A DNA stretch of 64,000 bases from an uncultured Paracoccaceae bacterium (GCA_958439195.1 OY288147.1:1-64000); one strand, 5' to 3'. Counted from the stretch's first letter, positions 43,606 through 52,816 are shown. Numbers and translations: made by a program. Notes: a model not told the origin generated them from the letters alone.

Positions 43606-43620
43606 GTATTAATGTGTATG
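43606..43620 (+). promoter_or_regulatory. TATTAAT-N4-ATG-like element before the secreted glycosidase-like gene
   Basis: GTATTAATGTGTATG, about 20-34 bp before the start of the glycosidase-like gene. It matches elements at 5357, 18389 and 28577. At this distance it could overlap a -10 region. Confidence 0.35.
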
Positions 43621-43639
43621 AAGTCACAAAGGATAGGTC

Positions 43640-45628
43640 ATGCAACGCGGTTTCCGGCGTCAACTCACTCGGCTCGTCATTATCGGAGCTGCCCTTCTTG
43701 CCGCACCGGCCTATGCACAGCAGGCAAGGGGTGTGGCCGACCCGACCACGTCCTGGGGTCTGTCGGGCCTGTCCGATTGGTCTACCTCGCTTCCGCTTCT
43801 TGATGTCGGTCGCCTGATGCGCCCGTTCTTCGGATTTACCACGGACGAATGGGAAGCGATGGATCACGCCTCCCTGGTGTCTGGTGACTATCTGGATGCC
43901 GACGGTTACCCCGTTCGCATTCCTCGCGGCCTCACCGGCATCCGCACCATTTGGGCCTGGGACGAAGACTATGGCGCGGAACAGCGCAAAGGCACCTATG
44001 TCCTTACCTACCAGGGTCGGGGCGCCATCAACCTTGGCGGCGCGGCAGAGGTCATCAGCTCGTCTCCTGGCCGGATCATCTTTGAAAACGGCACAGGCGG
44101 GGATTTCTGGATGGATATTACCGGGATCGACTCCGGTAATCACGTCCGCGATATTTCCATCATGCGCACCGAACATGTCGCCTTGGCCGAAGCCGGTGCC
44201 ATGTTCAATCCGAATTGGTTGGCGCTGATCGAAGACGCGCGCGAACTGCGTTTCATGGATTGGGCGCAAACCAACAACTCCACCGCCTCACGCTGGGCGG
44301 ATCGCCCCGTTCCCAAAGATGCAACCTGGACAGATCAGGGAATACCCGTTGAAGTCATGATCCGGCTCGCCAATGACACTGGCACCGACCCATGGTTCAC
44401 GATCCCACATCAGGCCGATGACGATTACGTCCGCCAGTTTGCAACGATGGTCCGCGATACGCTGGACCCCCGCCTCAAGGCGCATTTCGAATATTCAAAC
44501 GAACTCTGGAACGGGTCTTTTGAACAATTCGGGTGGTTGCGCGATCAGGCCATCGCCGAATGGGGCGACAGCATTTCTGACGATTGGGAGACGATCTTCA
44601 GCTACCATACCAAACGCGCCACCCATGTAGCCCTGATTTGTGAAGAGGTGTTCGGTGCCGAAGCGCCGACCCGTCTGATCAATGTGCTGGGTGGGCAGGC
44701 GGTGAATGCGTGGCTGACCGAACTGCTTCTGACTGCCCCCGGCTGGAAGGAAAATGATCCTGACAGCTATGTCGATCCCGCCACGGTATTCGAAGAATTT
44801 GGCGTCGCCGCCTATTTTGGCGTGTCCTTCATGGCTGATCCAGACCGCCGGGCAGAACTCGCCCGGCGCATGAAAGAAGATGCCAACAGCACCTATTCGT
44901 GGATGTTCGAACTGGTTTCACAAGATGGCGCGATGGAAGATTCCGTTCCGGGCAGCCTGCGGTATCTTGTTGAACAGCAAGTGGTCGCCAACAAATTCGG
45001 CCTGCGCCTGATCGGTTATGAAGGCGGCCAGCACATGCATCACAGCTTTGCCGTTGATGGCATGACCGACGAAGAGGCCGATGAAATCGGTGCCTTCATG
45101 GCGGGCTTCGTCCGCAGCCCGGAAATGGGCGCGCTCTATGCCCAACTCTGGGACGGCTGGAAGGACTTTGGCGATGGTCCGTTCATGCAATACACCGAAA
45201 CCAGCGCACCGTCGCGCTGGGGTTCATGGGGTATCCTGTCGCATCCGGGCGACAAGAACCCGCGCGCAGACTTCATCATCAAACGTCAGGCAGAGGGCGG
45301 CTCTTGGTGGGGCGAAGGTGGGGGGCCACAATATCTGCAAGGCCGCACCGAACGCGGTGGCGAAAGCGCCGACCAGTTCACCGGAACCGATGAAGAAGAC
45401 TATTTCACCGGCCTTGGTGGCGATGACACCTTCACCGCCAGCCCCGGCCGCGATGGTATCAACGGCGGCGAAGGAACCGATACCTTCATCCTGCCCGATC
45501 CGCAGGATCGCTATACTGTGGCCGCCGAAGGTGCAGGCCATCGGGTGACCGGTCCGCTCGGCAGCACCTATCTGGTGCATGTCGAACAGATCACCTTTGG
45601 CGACGGCACGACCATCGCTCTTGATTGA
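43640..45628 (+). CDS. Secreted glycosidase-like protein with Ca-binding tail
   Basis: A 662-residue exported protein: signal peptide 1-26 (ending APAYA-QQA), a large domain (about 35-560) and a short RTX-like calcium-binding tail (about 576-618, with GLGGDDTF and GGEGTDTF). FEYSNELWNGSF places Glu288 after Asn287, like the NE acid/base of clan GH-A hydrolases, and LIGYEGGQHM offers Glu461 as a possible nucleophile. This suggests a TIM-barrel glycosidase, but the family was not recognised. RTX tails often mark type I secretion. It may trim or remodel the polysaccharide of this locus. It is the last gene of the EPS region, convergent with tctA. Confidence 0.7.
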   Translation: MQRGFRRQLTRLVIIGAALLAAPAYAQQARGVADPTTSWGLSGLSDWSTSLPLLDVGRLMRPFFGFTTDEWEAMDHASLVSGDYLDADGYPVRIPRGLTGIRTIWAWDEDYGAEQRKGTYVLTYQGRGAINLGGAAEVISSSPGRIIFENGTGGDFWMDITGIDSGNHVRDISIMRTEHVALAEAGAMFNPNWLALIEDARELRFMDWAQTNNSTASRWADRPVPKDATWTDQGIPVEVMIRLANDTGTDPWFTIPHQADDDYVRQFATMVRDTLDPRLKAHFEYSNELWNGSFEQFGWLRDQAIAEWGDSISDDWETIFSYHTKRATHVALICEEVFGAEAPTRLINVLGGQAVNAWLTELLLTAPGWKENDPDSYVDPATVFEEFGVAAYFGVSFMADPDRRAELARRMKEDANSTYSWMFELVSQDGAMEDSVPGSLRYLVEQQVVANKFGLRLIGYEGGQHMHHSFAVDGMTDEEADEIGAFMAGFVRSPEMGALYAQLWDGWKDFGDGPFMQYTETSAPSRWGSWGILSHPGDKNPRADFIIKRQAEGGSWWGEGGGPQYLQGRTERGGESADQFTGTDEEDYFTGLGGDDTFTASPGRDGINGGEGTDTFILPDPQDRYTVAAEGAGHRVTGPLGSTYLVHVEQITFGDGTTIALD

Positions 45629-45871
45629 TCGGTCGCACGCAGCAACGCATTGCTCCAGCCCCTGGCCCAGACACGGTGCCACGGGCGGGAACCGCGCCAT
45701 GTGCGCCGCAGGTTGTTAAGGTAAACCCCTCCCACAGCCCGCTGCGTGCATACGCCCGTCTGCACTGCTCGTCTGCACCGGCTGTTGCACCGGACGTTTT
45801 GTGCAAATGTCTGAAATCGCACCAAATGGCAGGCGCCCACGCGCCCGCCATTAGCCCCCCGATTTCACACC

Positions 45872-47389
45872 TCAGTCCTCGGCGCTGCCGATCTGTGACA
45901 AGGCATCGCCCCGCCCCCGCGCCCGCAGGATGATCGGCACCACCAGCGCCAGAACCGCCAACAGCAGCAGCACCGCGGCGATGGGTGATTGCACCAGCGT
46001 GGTCCAATCCCCCTGTGAAATCGCCAGCGCCCGGCGCAACTGCTGTTCCGCCATCGGCCCCAGGATCAGGCCCACCACCACTGGGGCAATCGGATAGTTG
46101 AACACCCGCATAAGGTAGCCCATCGTTCCAAACAGCACGAGCATGGTCAATTCCACAGGCGAAGGGTTCACCCCCAACGTCCCCAGCGTCGCAAACACAA
46201 GGATACCGCCATACAGCCAGGGCTGTGGCACCTTGAGAAGCAGGATCCAGAACCGGATCAACGGCAGATTCAGCACCAGAAGCATCACGTTGGCCACAAG
46301 AAGGCTGGCAATCAGACCCCAAACCAATTGCGGTGCCGTAACAAACAAAAGCGGCCCCGGTTGCAGCCCGAACTGCTGAAACCCGGCCAGCATGATGGCC
46401 GCCGTCGCCGTCGTCGGCAGGCCCAGCGTCAGCAGCGGCACCAACGTCCCCGCCGCCGCCGCATTGTTCGCGGCCTCCGGTCCGGCAACCCCTTCAATCG
46501 CGCCTTTTCCGAATTCTTCCGGGTACTTGGTCAGATTCCGCTCGGTCGCATAGGATAGGAAAGACGCAATATCCGCCCCACCTGCGGGCATGGATCCGAT
46601 AGGAAACCCGATCGCCGTGCCCCGAAGCCATGCCTTCCAGGACCGCCCCCAATCCTGCGCCGTCATCCGCACGCGGCCCTTGATGGCCAGCACGCCCGTG
46701 CCCCCATCCGGCCCCTGTGCCGCAACAAACAGCGCCTCGCCCAGCGCGAACATCGCCACGGCCAGCGTCGTAACTTCGATCCCGTCCAACAATTGCGGCA
46801 CCCCAAAGGCCAACCGCGTCTGGCCGGTCAACTGGTCGATCCCGACCATCGCCAAGGCCAAGCCTATGAAAAGCGACACCAATCCCCGCAGGGCGCTTTC
46901 GCCAAAGGCCGCAGAAACGGTCACAAAGGCCAAAACCATCAGCGCAAAATATTCGCGCGGCCCAAAAATCAGGGCCAGCTTCACCACATGCGGCGCCAAA
47001 AAGGCCAGCAGCAAGGTGGCGATTAACCCGGCCACAAAAGACCCGATGGCCGCAGTCGCCAGCGCAGGCCCGCCGCGCCCGGCGCGGGCCATCTTGTTGC
47101 CTTCCAGCGCGGTGATGACCGACGCACTTTCCCCCGGCGTATTCAACAGGATAGAGGTGGTCGATCCGCCATACATCCCGCCATAATAGATGCCCGCGAA
47201 CATGATCAGCGACCCGGCCGCATCCAGGCCATAAGTCACCGGCAGCAACAGCGCCACCGTCAGCGCAGGCCCGATCCCCGGCAACACTCCAACCGCTGTG
47301 CCAAGGGTCACCCCGATCAGCGCATAAAGCAGCATCATCGGCTCAAACGCCGTCGCCATGCCCTGCAAAAGAAAGCCGAATGTGTCCAT
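45872..47389 (-). CDS. tctA: Tripartite tricarboxylate transporter large membrane subunit TctA
   Basis: A 505-residue inner-membrane protein with about twelve helices and the TctA signature segments GTAVGVLPGIGPALTVALLLPVTYG (in part), GIYYGGMYGGSTTSILLNTPGE and FPIGSMPAGGADIASFLSYATE. With TctB and the periplasmic binder TctC it takes up citrate or another carboxylate by an ion gradient. It starts 1 bp after tctB. Length is standard for the family. The exact solute cannot be told. Confidence 0.96.
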   Translation of the reverse strand: MDTFGFLLQGMATAFEPMMLLYALIGVTLGTAVGVLPGIGPALTVALLLPVTYGLDAAGSLIMFAGIYYGGMYGGSTTSILLNTPGESASVITALEGNKMARAGRGGPALATAAIGSFVAGLIATLLLAFLAPHVVKLALIFGPREYFALMVLAFVTVSAAFGESALRGLVSLFIGLALAMVGIDQLTGQTRLAFGVPQLLDGIEVTTLAVAMFALGEALFVAAQGPDGGTGVLAIKGRVRMTAQDWGRSWKAWLRGTAIGFPIGSMPAGGADIASFLSYATERNLTKYPEEFGKGAIEGVAGPEAANNAAAAGTLVPLLTLGLPTTATAAIMLAGFQQFGLQPGPLLFVTAPQLVWGLIASLLVANVMLLVLNLPLIRFWILLLKVPQPWLYGGILVFATLGTLGVNPSPVELTMLVLFGTMGYLMRVFNYPIAPVVVGLILGPMAEQQLRRALAISQGDWTTLVQSPIAAVLLLLAVLALVVPIILRARGRGDALSQIGSAED

Positions 47390-47390
47390 G

Positions 47391-47879
47391 TCAGCGCCCG
47401 AAGATCAGCATTTCAATCGGCCCCGCTGGCAGGTTCAACTGCAACAGAACGTCGAATATCAGATAGATGAACAACCCCAGCGCCACCCCCGAAAGGATCG
47501 CGCGCACAAATCGCCGCTCGCCAAAAGCCGCCGCCGCGCAGGTGAACAGGATCGTCGCCCCCAGCACAAAGCCGATGGTGTGGATCGTGGCAACCATTGC
47601 CACCATCCCGCCGAGCAGCCAAATCAAAGGCACGGGTTGCTGTTTCGGGCGCGCAGGTCCGGGATTGCGCCAACCCTCGATCGCCGTGCCAATGCCCAAC
47701 AGCACCAGAACCGCCCCGATCAGACGTGGCACATCACCGGCGCCGACGCCGGAATAGCCCGCTTTTGAAGGGATGCGCGACCCGTCCCACAGCATCAGGA
47801 TGCCAATGGCAATCAGGAAGGCGGCGATGGCAAACGCCGCCCCATCGGGGCGGCGTCCGGTTTCACCTTGCGGTGTCAT
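47391..47879 (-). CDS. tctB: Tripartite tricarboxylate transporter small membrane subunit TctB
   Basis: A 162-residue protein with four membrane helices, including AIAAFLIAIGILMLWDGS near the N terminus and VALGLFIYLIFDVLLQLNLP near the C terminus, typical of TctB. It lies between tctC (4-bp overlap) and tctA (1-bp gap), a tight operon. TctB is the poorly conserved partner of TctA in the membrane complex. Confidence 0.93.
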   Translation of the reverse strand: MTPQGETGRRPDGAAFAIAAFLIAIGILMLWDGSRIPSKAGYSGVGAGDVPRLIGAVLVLLGIGTAIEGWRNPGPARPKQQPVPLIWLLGGMVAMVATIHTIGFVLGATILFTCAAAAFGERRFVRAILSGVALGLFIYLIFDVLLQLNLPAGPIEMLIFGR

Positions 47880-48820
47880 TGCACCAGACCAATGTCCTTG
47901 AGGATCGTGGTCGTGGCCTCGATCTCGGTGGCAAGCTGCGCTTCGAAATCGGCGCCGGCAAGGTAGGTGTCAGCCCAGCCTTTGTCGGCCAGTGCCTTCT
48001 GCCAGCCCGCGGATTTGGCCAGCTTTTCAATGTCGCCCAGAACCTGTGTCTTCTGCTCGTCGCTCAGGCCCGGTGCGGCGGCGACCATGCGCCAGTTCTG
48101 CACCACCACGTCATACCCGGCTTCGGCCAGCGTCGGCGCATCCACGCCCTCAAGTCGCTCACCCGACGACACGGCCAGCAGGCGCATCGTGCCCGCCTCG
48201 ACCTGCGGCAGGAACTCGCCCAGGCCGGAAATCCCGGCTGTCACCTGATTGCCAAGGATCGCCGCCGTCGCCTCACCACCGCCCGAGAAGGCGACATAGT
48301 TGATCTTGGTCGGGTCCACACCCGCCGCCTTGGCCAGCAGGCCCACGGTGATATGGTCAACGCCACCCGCCGAACCACCAGCCCAGCTTACGGCACCCGG
48401 ATCGGCGGCCATCGCATCAACCAGACCCTTGATATCCTGGATGGGCGAGGCTGCGGGAACAACAATCGCCACCGCTTCGCCGGTCAGGCGTGCAATTGGC
48501 GTCACATCGGCCAGCGATACGGGGGATGCGTTGGTCAGGATCGCGCCCACCATCACATAGCCACCCACGATCAACTGCGACGGATCACCCGACGCGCTGG
48601 CCACAAACTGCGCCAGCCCAACCGTGCCGCCCGCACCCGGAACGTTCGTCACCTGAACCGAACCGGAAATGCCTTCGGCCTGCATCACTTCCTGCATGGT
48701 GCGCGCGGTCGAATCCCAACCGCCACCGGGGCTTGCCGGGGCCATGATGGTGTAGTCATTTGCAAAAGCAGGTGCTGCCAAGGCAGCGGCGAACATCGCG
48801 CCGATCAGGGCGTGTTTCAT
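47876..48820 (-). CDS. tctC: Tripartite tricarboxylate transporter substrate-binding protein TctC
   Basis: A 314-residue periplasmic binding protein with signal peptide (1-20, ending APAFA-NDY). YTIMAPASPGGGWDSTARTM and VTNVPGAGGTVGLAQF are hallmark TctC/Bug motifs; DYVAFSGGGEA-like sequence (NYVAFSGGGEATAAIL) forms the ligand pocket. ATG 48820 follows GGGAGGAG about 7 nt upstream; an earlier TTG is rejected. A 6-bp hairpin (48841-48857) stands in the leader just before the ribosome binding site. It captures the carboxylate for TctAB. Confidence 0.95.
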   Translation of the reverse strand: MKHALIGAMFAAALAAPAFANDYTIMAPASPGGGWDSTARTMQEVMQAEGISGSVQVTNVPGAGGTVGLAQFVASASGDPSQLIVGGYVMVGAILTNASPVSLADVTPIARLTGEAVAIVVPAASPIQDIKGLVDAMAADPGAVSWAGGSAGGVDHITVGLLAKAAGVDPTKINYVAFSGGGEATAAILGNQVTAGISGLGEFLPQVEAGTMRLLAVSSGERLEGVDAPTLAEAGYDVVVQNWRMVAAAPGLSDEQKTQVLGDIEKLAKSAGWQKALADKGWADTYLAGADFEAQLATEIEATTTILKDIGLVQ

Positions 48821-48939
48821 GTTGGTATCTCCTCCCAAATCCCGGCAATCAGCCGGGCAAACCAGTCACGGACGGCACCTCCTCGTGCCAACCCTGCCTT
48901 ACTCAAACACATCTTCCTGTCATCAACCTGACATGATCT

Positions 48940-50007
48940 TCATCTGTCACCAAGCGTCTCCTCCGCCCAGCGCCGCAACAAACGCTTTCGCTTGGCCTGA
49001 TCCAGATAAACCAGCAGGCCGGGACTTACGCCAACAGGTTGCAGTTGTGGTCCCAGAATGGCCTGCATCATCCGCGCGCTGTTGCCATCCGACACTTCCA
49101 GCGACACCGCCGGCAGGCGCAATTTGCGGGCCAGAACCTCCTGCCCTTCCCGGCTCATCAGAAAGGCCAGAAAGGCCTCGCCCAATTCCGGGTTACGGGC
49201 GGCGCGCGGCACAATCGCCACGCGCGACACAACGACCGTGTAGTCCTTCAACAGCACCAGCCCGATCTCTGGCCTTTGCCGCGCCTGATCCGCGGCATAG
49301 GATCCAAGGATGTTGTAACCCAGCTTCAACCGCCCGTCTGCCACACGGTCGATGATGTCCTGGCTGGTGGGAAACACCTCCAGCCCTGCCTTGGCCATAG
49401 CACGGATCAAGGTCCAGATGTCCGCGAATCGTTCCTCATCCCGTGCCAGAAACAGATAGCCCAGCGCCGATTGGGTGATGTCATATGTGCCAACCGCGCC
49501 GCCCGCAGCGGGGGATTGCGCGCGCAGCCAATCCATCAACGCCAACCGTGATTGTGGCGCACCGTCGGGAAAGCTGGGCCGATGATAGACCAGCACCGCC
49601 GGTTCAAATGTCAGGGCATAGGCCATGTCCTGCCACTGCGCCCAATCCGGCCAATCCTGCGCCGCGGGTGGCGATACAGCCTGCGCATAACCATCATTGG
49701 CAAGGCTCATCTGCAAATCCATGCCTGACGAAAACACGAAATCGGCCGTCGCCCCGGCCCCATCCGTTTCCTCGCGCACCCGATCCCGGATCGCGCCTGT
49801 CAGCAGATCTTCATAGCGCACGGCGACATCGGGGTTCTGTGCCTGAAACGCCGTGATCATCGGCGCGGCAAGCCCTTCATCCAGCGTGGAATAGATCGTC
49901 AACTCCCGCTTGGCCTGCCCGGATAGGGCGTCAAATAGGAACACCTCCGCCATGGCCGGGATTGCCATGCCAATCATCCCTGCAAGAAACAGCACCACGC
50001 CCTTCAT
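48940..50007 (-). CDS. ABC-type (iron/AfuA-like) periplasmic solute-binding protein
   Basis: A 355-residue extracellular solute-binding protein with signal peptide 1-20 (IPAMA-EVF) and the two-lobe pattern of family 1 binders: LTIYSTLDEGLAAPMITAFQAQNPDVAVRYE-like N-terminal lobe and RNPELGEAFLAFLMSREGQEVLA near the end. Such proteins bind ferric iron or carboxylates. No ABC permease lies nearby. It sits between tctCBA and the divergent tctDE genes, so it may serve as a ligand sensor for TctE or as an accessory binder rather than feeding an ABC transporter. Confidence 0.85.
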   Translation of the reverse strand: MKGVVLFLAGMIGMAIPAMAEVFLFDALSGQAKRELTIYSTLDEGLAAPMITAFQAQNPDVAVRYEDLLTGAIRDRVREETDGAGATADFVFSSGMDLQMSLANDGYAQAVSPPAAQDWPDWAQWQDMAYALTFEPAVLVYHRPSFPDGAPQSRLALMDWLRAQSPAAGGAVGTYDITQSALGYLFLARDEERFADIWTLIRAMAKAGLEVFPTSQDIIDRVADGRLKLGYNILGSYAADQARQRPEIGLVLLKDYTVVVSRVAIVPRAARNPELGEAFLAFLMSREGQEVLARKLRLPAVSLEVSDGNSARMMQAILGPQLQPVGVSPGLLVYLDQAKRKRLLRRWAEETLGDR

Positions 50008-50081
50008 ATACGGCAGCTTGCCCCAAGGCAGACCGGTTCACAACGCCGCCGTTCCACCCTAGGCTGGCGGGCGGAGGCCAA

Positions 50082-50756
50082 ATGCGCATCATGCTTGTCG
50101 AAGACGATCTGCCGCTGGCCGAGGCGTTGACAACGCTTCTGGTTCAATCGGGTTATGCGGTGGATACCGTCCATGACGGCGCCTCGGCCGAAGCGTTGGG
50201 CGCATCGGAACGCTTTGATCTGGTGATCCTTGATCTCAACCTGCCCGAGATGGACGGACTGGCCGTCCTGCGCGCCATGCGCGCCCGGTCTGATGATGCC
50301 GCCGTCATGATCCTGACGGCACGCGGCGCACCCGAAGACCGCGTGCGCGGTTTGAACCTTGGGGCCGATGATTACCTGACCAAACCCTTCGACGTCGCCG
50401 AATTCGAGGCGCGGGTCAGGTCGCTCTTGCGGCGTCAGGCCGGGCTGCGCACCTCTACCCTGACGGTCGGTGCGGTGACGCTTGACCTCATCTCGCGCCG
50501 CCTGTCCACGGCCAATGGACCGATCGACCTGCCCGCCCGCGAACTTGCGCTTCTGGAACTGCTGTTTACCCGCGCGGGCAAGGTGGTCAGCAAGGAAACC
50601 ATCGTCCAATCCCTGACGTCGCTGGACGACAGCCTGTCAGACAATGCCATCGAACAATACGTCTCGCGTCTGCGCCGCCGCCTTGCCGTGCATGGCGTGG
50701 CCCTGCGCACTGCGCGCGGTATCGGTTACTATATCGACAAGGCTCCCGGCGCATGA
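50082..50756 (+). CDS. tctD: TctD-like OmpR-family response regulator
   Basis: A 224-residue regulator: receiver domain (about 1-120) with acidic pocket EDD (residues 7-9), phospho-acceptor Asp51 (LVILDLNLPEMDG) and Lys near 101 (DDYLTKPFDV), then an OmpR-type winged helix (about 125-222). ATG 50082 has GGAGG 5 nt upstream. It overlaps the kinase gene by 4 bp. In related operons TctD activates tctCBA in response to the carboxylate; here the divergent space of 74 bp before the binding-protein gene is the likely target region. Confidence 0.93.
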   Translation: MRIMLVEDDLPLAEALTTLLVQSGYAVDTVHDGASAEALGASERFDLVILDLNLPEMDGLAVLRAMRARSDDAAVMILTARGAPEDRVRGLNLGADDYLTKPFDVAEFEARVRSLLRRQAGLRTSTLTVGAVTLDLISRRLSTANGPIDLPARELALLELLFTRAGKVVSKETIVQSLTSLDDSLSDNAIEQYVSRLRRRLAVHGVALRTARGIGYYIDKAPGA

Positions 50757-52156
50757 CCACATCCGCCGCCATCGGGGGCTGGTCGCTGCGCCGCAGGTTG
50801 CTGGGGTGGCTGTTCCTGTCCACCGCGCTTCTGGGTCTTGTCGCCCTGCTGGATACATGGGGCGAGGCGCGGCGCACCGCGCAAAGCGTGTCCGACCGCG
50901 TGTTGGCAGGATCGGCACTGGCCATCGCCGAACGTGTCACCGTCGATCTGTCCGGCGTGATCGAGGTCGACATCCCCTATTCCGCGCTGGATATGCTTGC
51001 TTCGGCAGCCGAAGATCAGGTGTTCTACCGCGTCGACGGGCCGGACGGTTTTCTCACCGGATATGATGCGCTTGCCATCGTTCCCCGATCCGGCAACGCC
51101 GATACCGGTTTCACCGATGCCCGTTTTGGCGAAACCCCCATCCGCATCGCCACCCTTTACGGCCAGGTTTCCACCGGCGAAGGCATCCTGCCCTTTTCCG
51201 TCACCGTCGCTGAATCAACCCGCGCCCGCGATGCGTTGGCCCGCACCATCCTGATCCGTTCCGCCCTGCGCCTCACCCTTCTTGCCGCGGGGGCTGCGCT
51301 GATCGTGTGGATCACGGTGACCAGCGCACTGCGCCCGCTGGACAGGCTGGCACATAGGCTGTCTGCCCGCGCGCCCGATGATCTAAGCCCCCTTCGCGCT
51401 GACATCCCGTCAGAAGTGGCCGGCCCGATCGAGGCGATGAACAGCTTCATGCAGCGGCTTGATGGGGCGGTGGCCGCGTTGCGGAACTTTACCGGAAATG
51501 CCGGGCATCAACTGCGCACGCCGCTGGCCACCGTACGGGCGCAGCTTGCCCTTATTGCGCGCTCCACACCAGATGCCGGACAAGACAGCATCGCCAAGGC
51601 GGACGCCGCCCTTGTGCGGGCCGAACGGGTGCTGGCACAGCTTCTGATGCTGGCACGGATCGACGCGGCCACCGCCCGCCACGCTTTGCCGGAAACCGAT
51701 CTTGCCGCTCTGGCGCGCAACACCACCGCCGATGCCATCCCCGAAGCAGACCGTTTCGGCCATGATCTGGGATATGAAGGGGCAGAGTCGCTCGTCGCCC
51801 GGATCGACCCAATTCTTTGCGCCGAACTGCTGACCAACCTGATCGACAACGCCATCCGCTATGCCGGGCCAAAGGCCACCATCACCGTGCGCGCCCTTGC
51901 CACCGCCAACGGTCCGGTGCTGGAGGTTGAAGATGACGGCCCCGGCCTGCCACCAGATGCCCTGCCCCGCCTGCTGGCCCGGCAGGACCTGCGCAGCGAC
52001 ACCGTGCAGGGAACACACGGGCTTGGCCTTGCGGTGGTGGGTGAAATTGCCCGCCTGTTCGGTGCGCGGCTGGAATTTGCCGCCATCACGGGCAAGCGTG
52101 GCCATGTGATCCGCTGCCACTTTCCCGCCCCGGACGCCGGGACTACGGCAGACTGA
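50753..52156 (+). CDS. tctE: TctE-like sensor histidine kinase
   Basis: A 467-residue membrane kinase. Two helices (about 17-35 and 167-187) frame a periplasmic sensor of about 130 residues; a HAMP-like linker follows, then the H-box FTGNAGHQLRTPLATVRAQL (catalytic His near 249) and an HATPase domain with LLTNLIDNAIRYA (N box), VEDDGPGLP (G1) and GTHGLGLAVV (G2). Its start overlaps tctD by 4 bp. It ends directly beside the convergent exoD-like gene with no spacer. It should phosphorylate TctD when its ligand, perhaps a tricarboxylate, is present. Confidence 0.93.
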   Translation: MTTSAAIGGWSLRRRLLGWLFLSTALLGLVALLDTWGEARRTAQSVSDRVLAGSALAIAERVTVDLSGVIEVDIPYSALDMLASAAEDQVFYRVDGPDGFLTGYDALAIVPRSGNADTGFTDARFGETPIRIATLYGQVSTGEGILPFSVTVAESTRARDALARTILIRSALRLTLLAAGAALIVWITVTSALRPLDRLAHRLSARAPDDLSPLRADIPSEVAGPIEAMNSFMQRLDGAVAALRNFTGNAGHQLRTPLATVRAQLALIARSTPDAGQDSIAKADAALVRAERVLAQLLMLARIDAATARHALPETDLAALARNTTADAIPEADRFGHDLGYEGAESLVARIDPILCAELLTNLIDNAIRYAGPKATITVRALATANGPVLEVEDDGPGLPPDALPRLLARQDLRSDTVQGTHGLGLAVVGEIARLFGARLEFAAITGKRGHVIRCHFPAPDAGTTAD

Positions 52157-52816
52157 TCAGAATGCGTTGACGATCAGGAAGATCGCGGCCTTCACCAAGG
52201 CCCAGACAACGCCCGACACGATCACCATCGACAGCGCGCCCACAATCGCACCGAACACCACCCAAAGCCCGTCACGTTCCAGAACACCCAGGGCCATCAA
52301 CGAAATGGCCATCGCAGGCAACATGTTGCCCAAGGGGATGGGCATGGCCAGAACAATGGCCAGGGCAAAACAGATGCCGCCAATGATCCGTTCACCCATG
52401 GCCGATGTCACGAACATCAGCCGCGGCTTCAACAGCCGTTCCAGCCGCGCGATCAAGGGTGTTACCCGTCCGACAAAGGAATTGAAATCGTTCCGCGTCA
52501 TCGACCGATCCGCGATGAAGGCGGGCAGCCAAGGCAATTTCCCCAGCATCATCTGCGCCGTCAGATACAGCAGCGGCAGGCCAAGAATGGATGATGTCCC
52601 CGGTGGGGTCGGCACCACATTCGGCAGGGCAAACAGCAGGATCAACGCCGCCACCGCACGGGCATCCATCGCCTGCATCAGATCAGAGACGGACACCCGT
52701 TCACGCCGCTCATCCGCGCCAATCGCATCGAGTATCTGCGAAAACCGTTTCTTTCCCTCGGGCTGCGGGCCATTGAGGGTGCGAAATCGCCGTCCTGTTC
52801 TTCGTCCCCTGCCCAT
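52157..52816 (-). CDS. exoD: ExoD family exopolysaccharide protein
   Basis: A 219-residue membrane protein of the ExoD family. Hallmarks are ALPNVVPTPPGTSSILGLPLLYLTAQ, IADRSMTR, LKPRLMF and the C-terminal helices LAIVLAMPIPLGNMLPAMAISLMALG. ExoD proteins were linked to EPS production and nodulation in Sinorhizobium, but the biochemical role is not known. ATG 52816 is used; a GTG at 52834 is an alternative. Although it lies outside the main EPS block, it may connect functionally to it. It ends next to tctE, with no spacing. Confidence 0.92.
   Translation of the reverse strand: MGRGRRTGRRFRTLNGPQPEGKKRFSQILDAIGADERRERVSVSDLMQAMDARAVAALILLFALPNVVPTPPGTSSILGLPLLYLTAQMMLGKLPWLPAFIADRSMTRNDFNSFVGRVTPLIARLERLLKPRLMFVTSAMGERIIGGICFALAIVLAMPIPLGNMLPAMAISLMALGVLERDGLWVVFGAIVGALSMVIVSGVVWALVKAAIFLIVNAF

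Larger units (their letters stand above)
42739..43639. promoter_or_regulatory. Long gene-free interval, 901 bp
   Basis: The longest noncoding space in the window, between the sugar transferase (minus) and the secreted glycosidase-like gene (plus). Much of it is AT-richer than the coding DNA. It holds a TTAA-N6-TTAA dyad (43028-43041) and a TATTAAT element (43606-43620). A 109-codon minus-strand frame at 43260-43589 resembles no family known to me. The size suggests complex control or decayed sequence. Confidence 0.5.
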
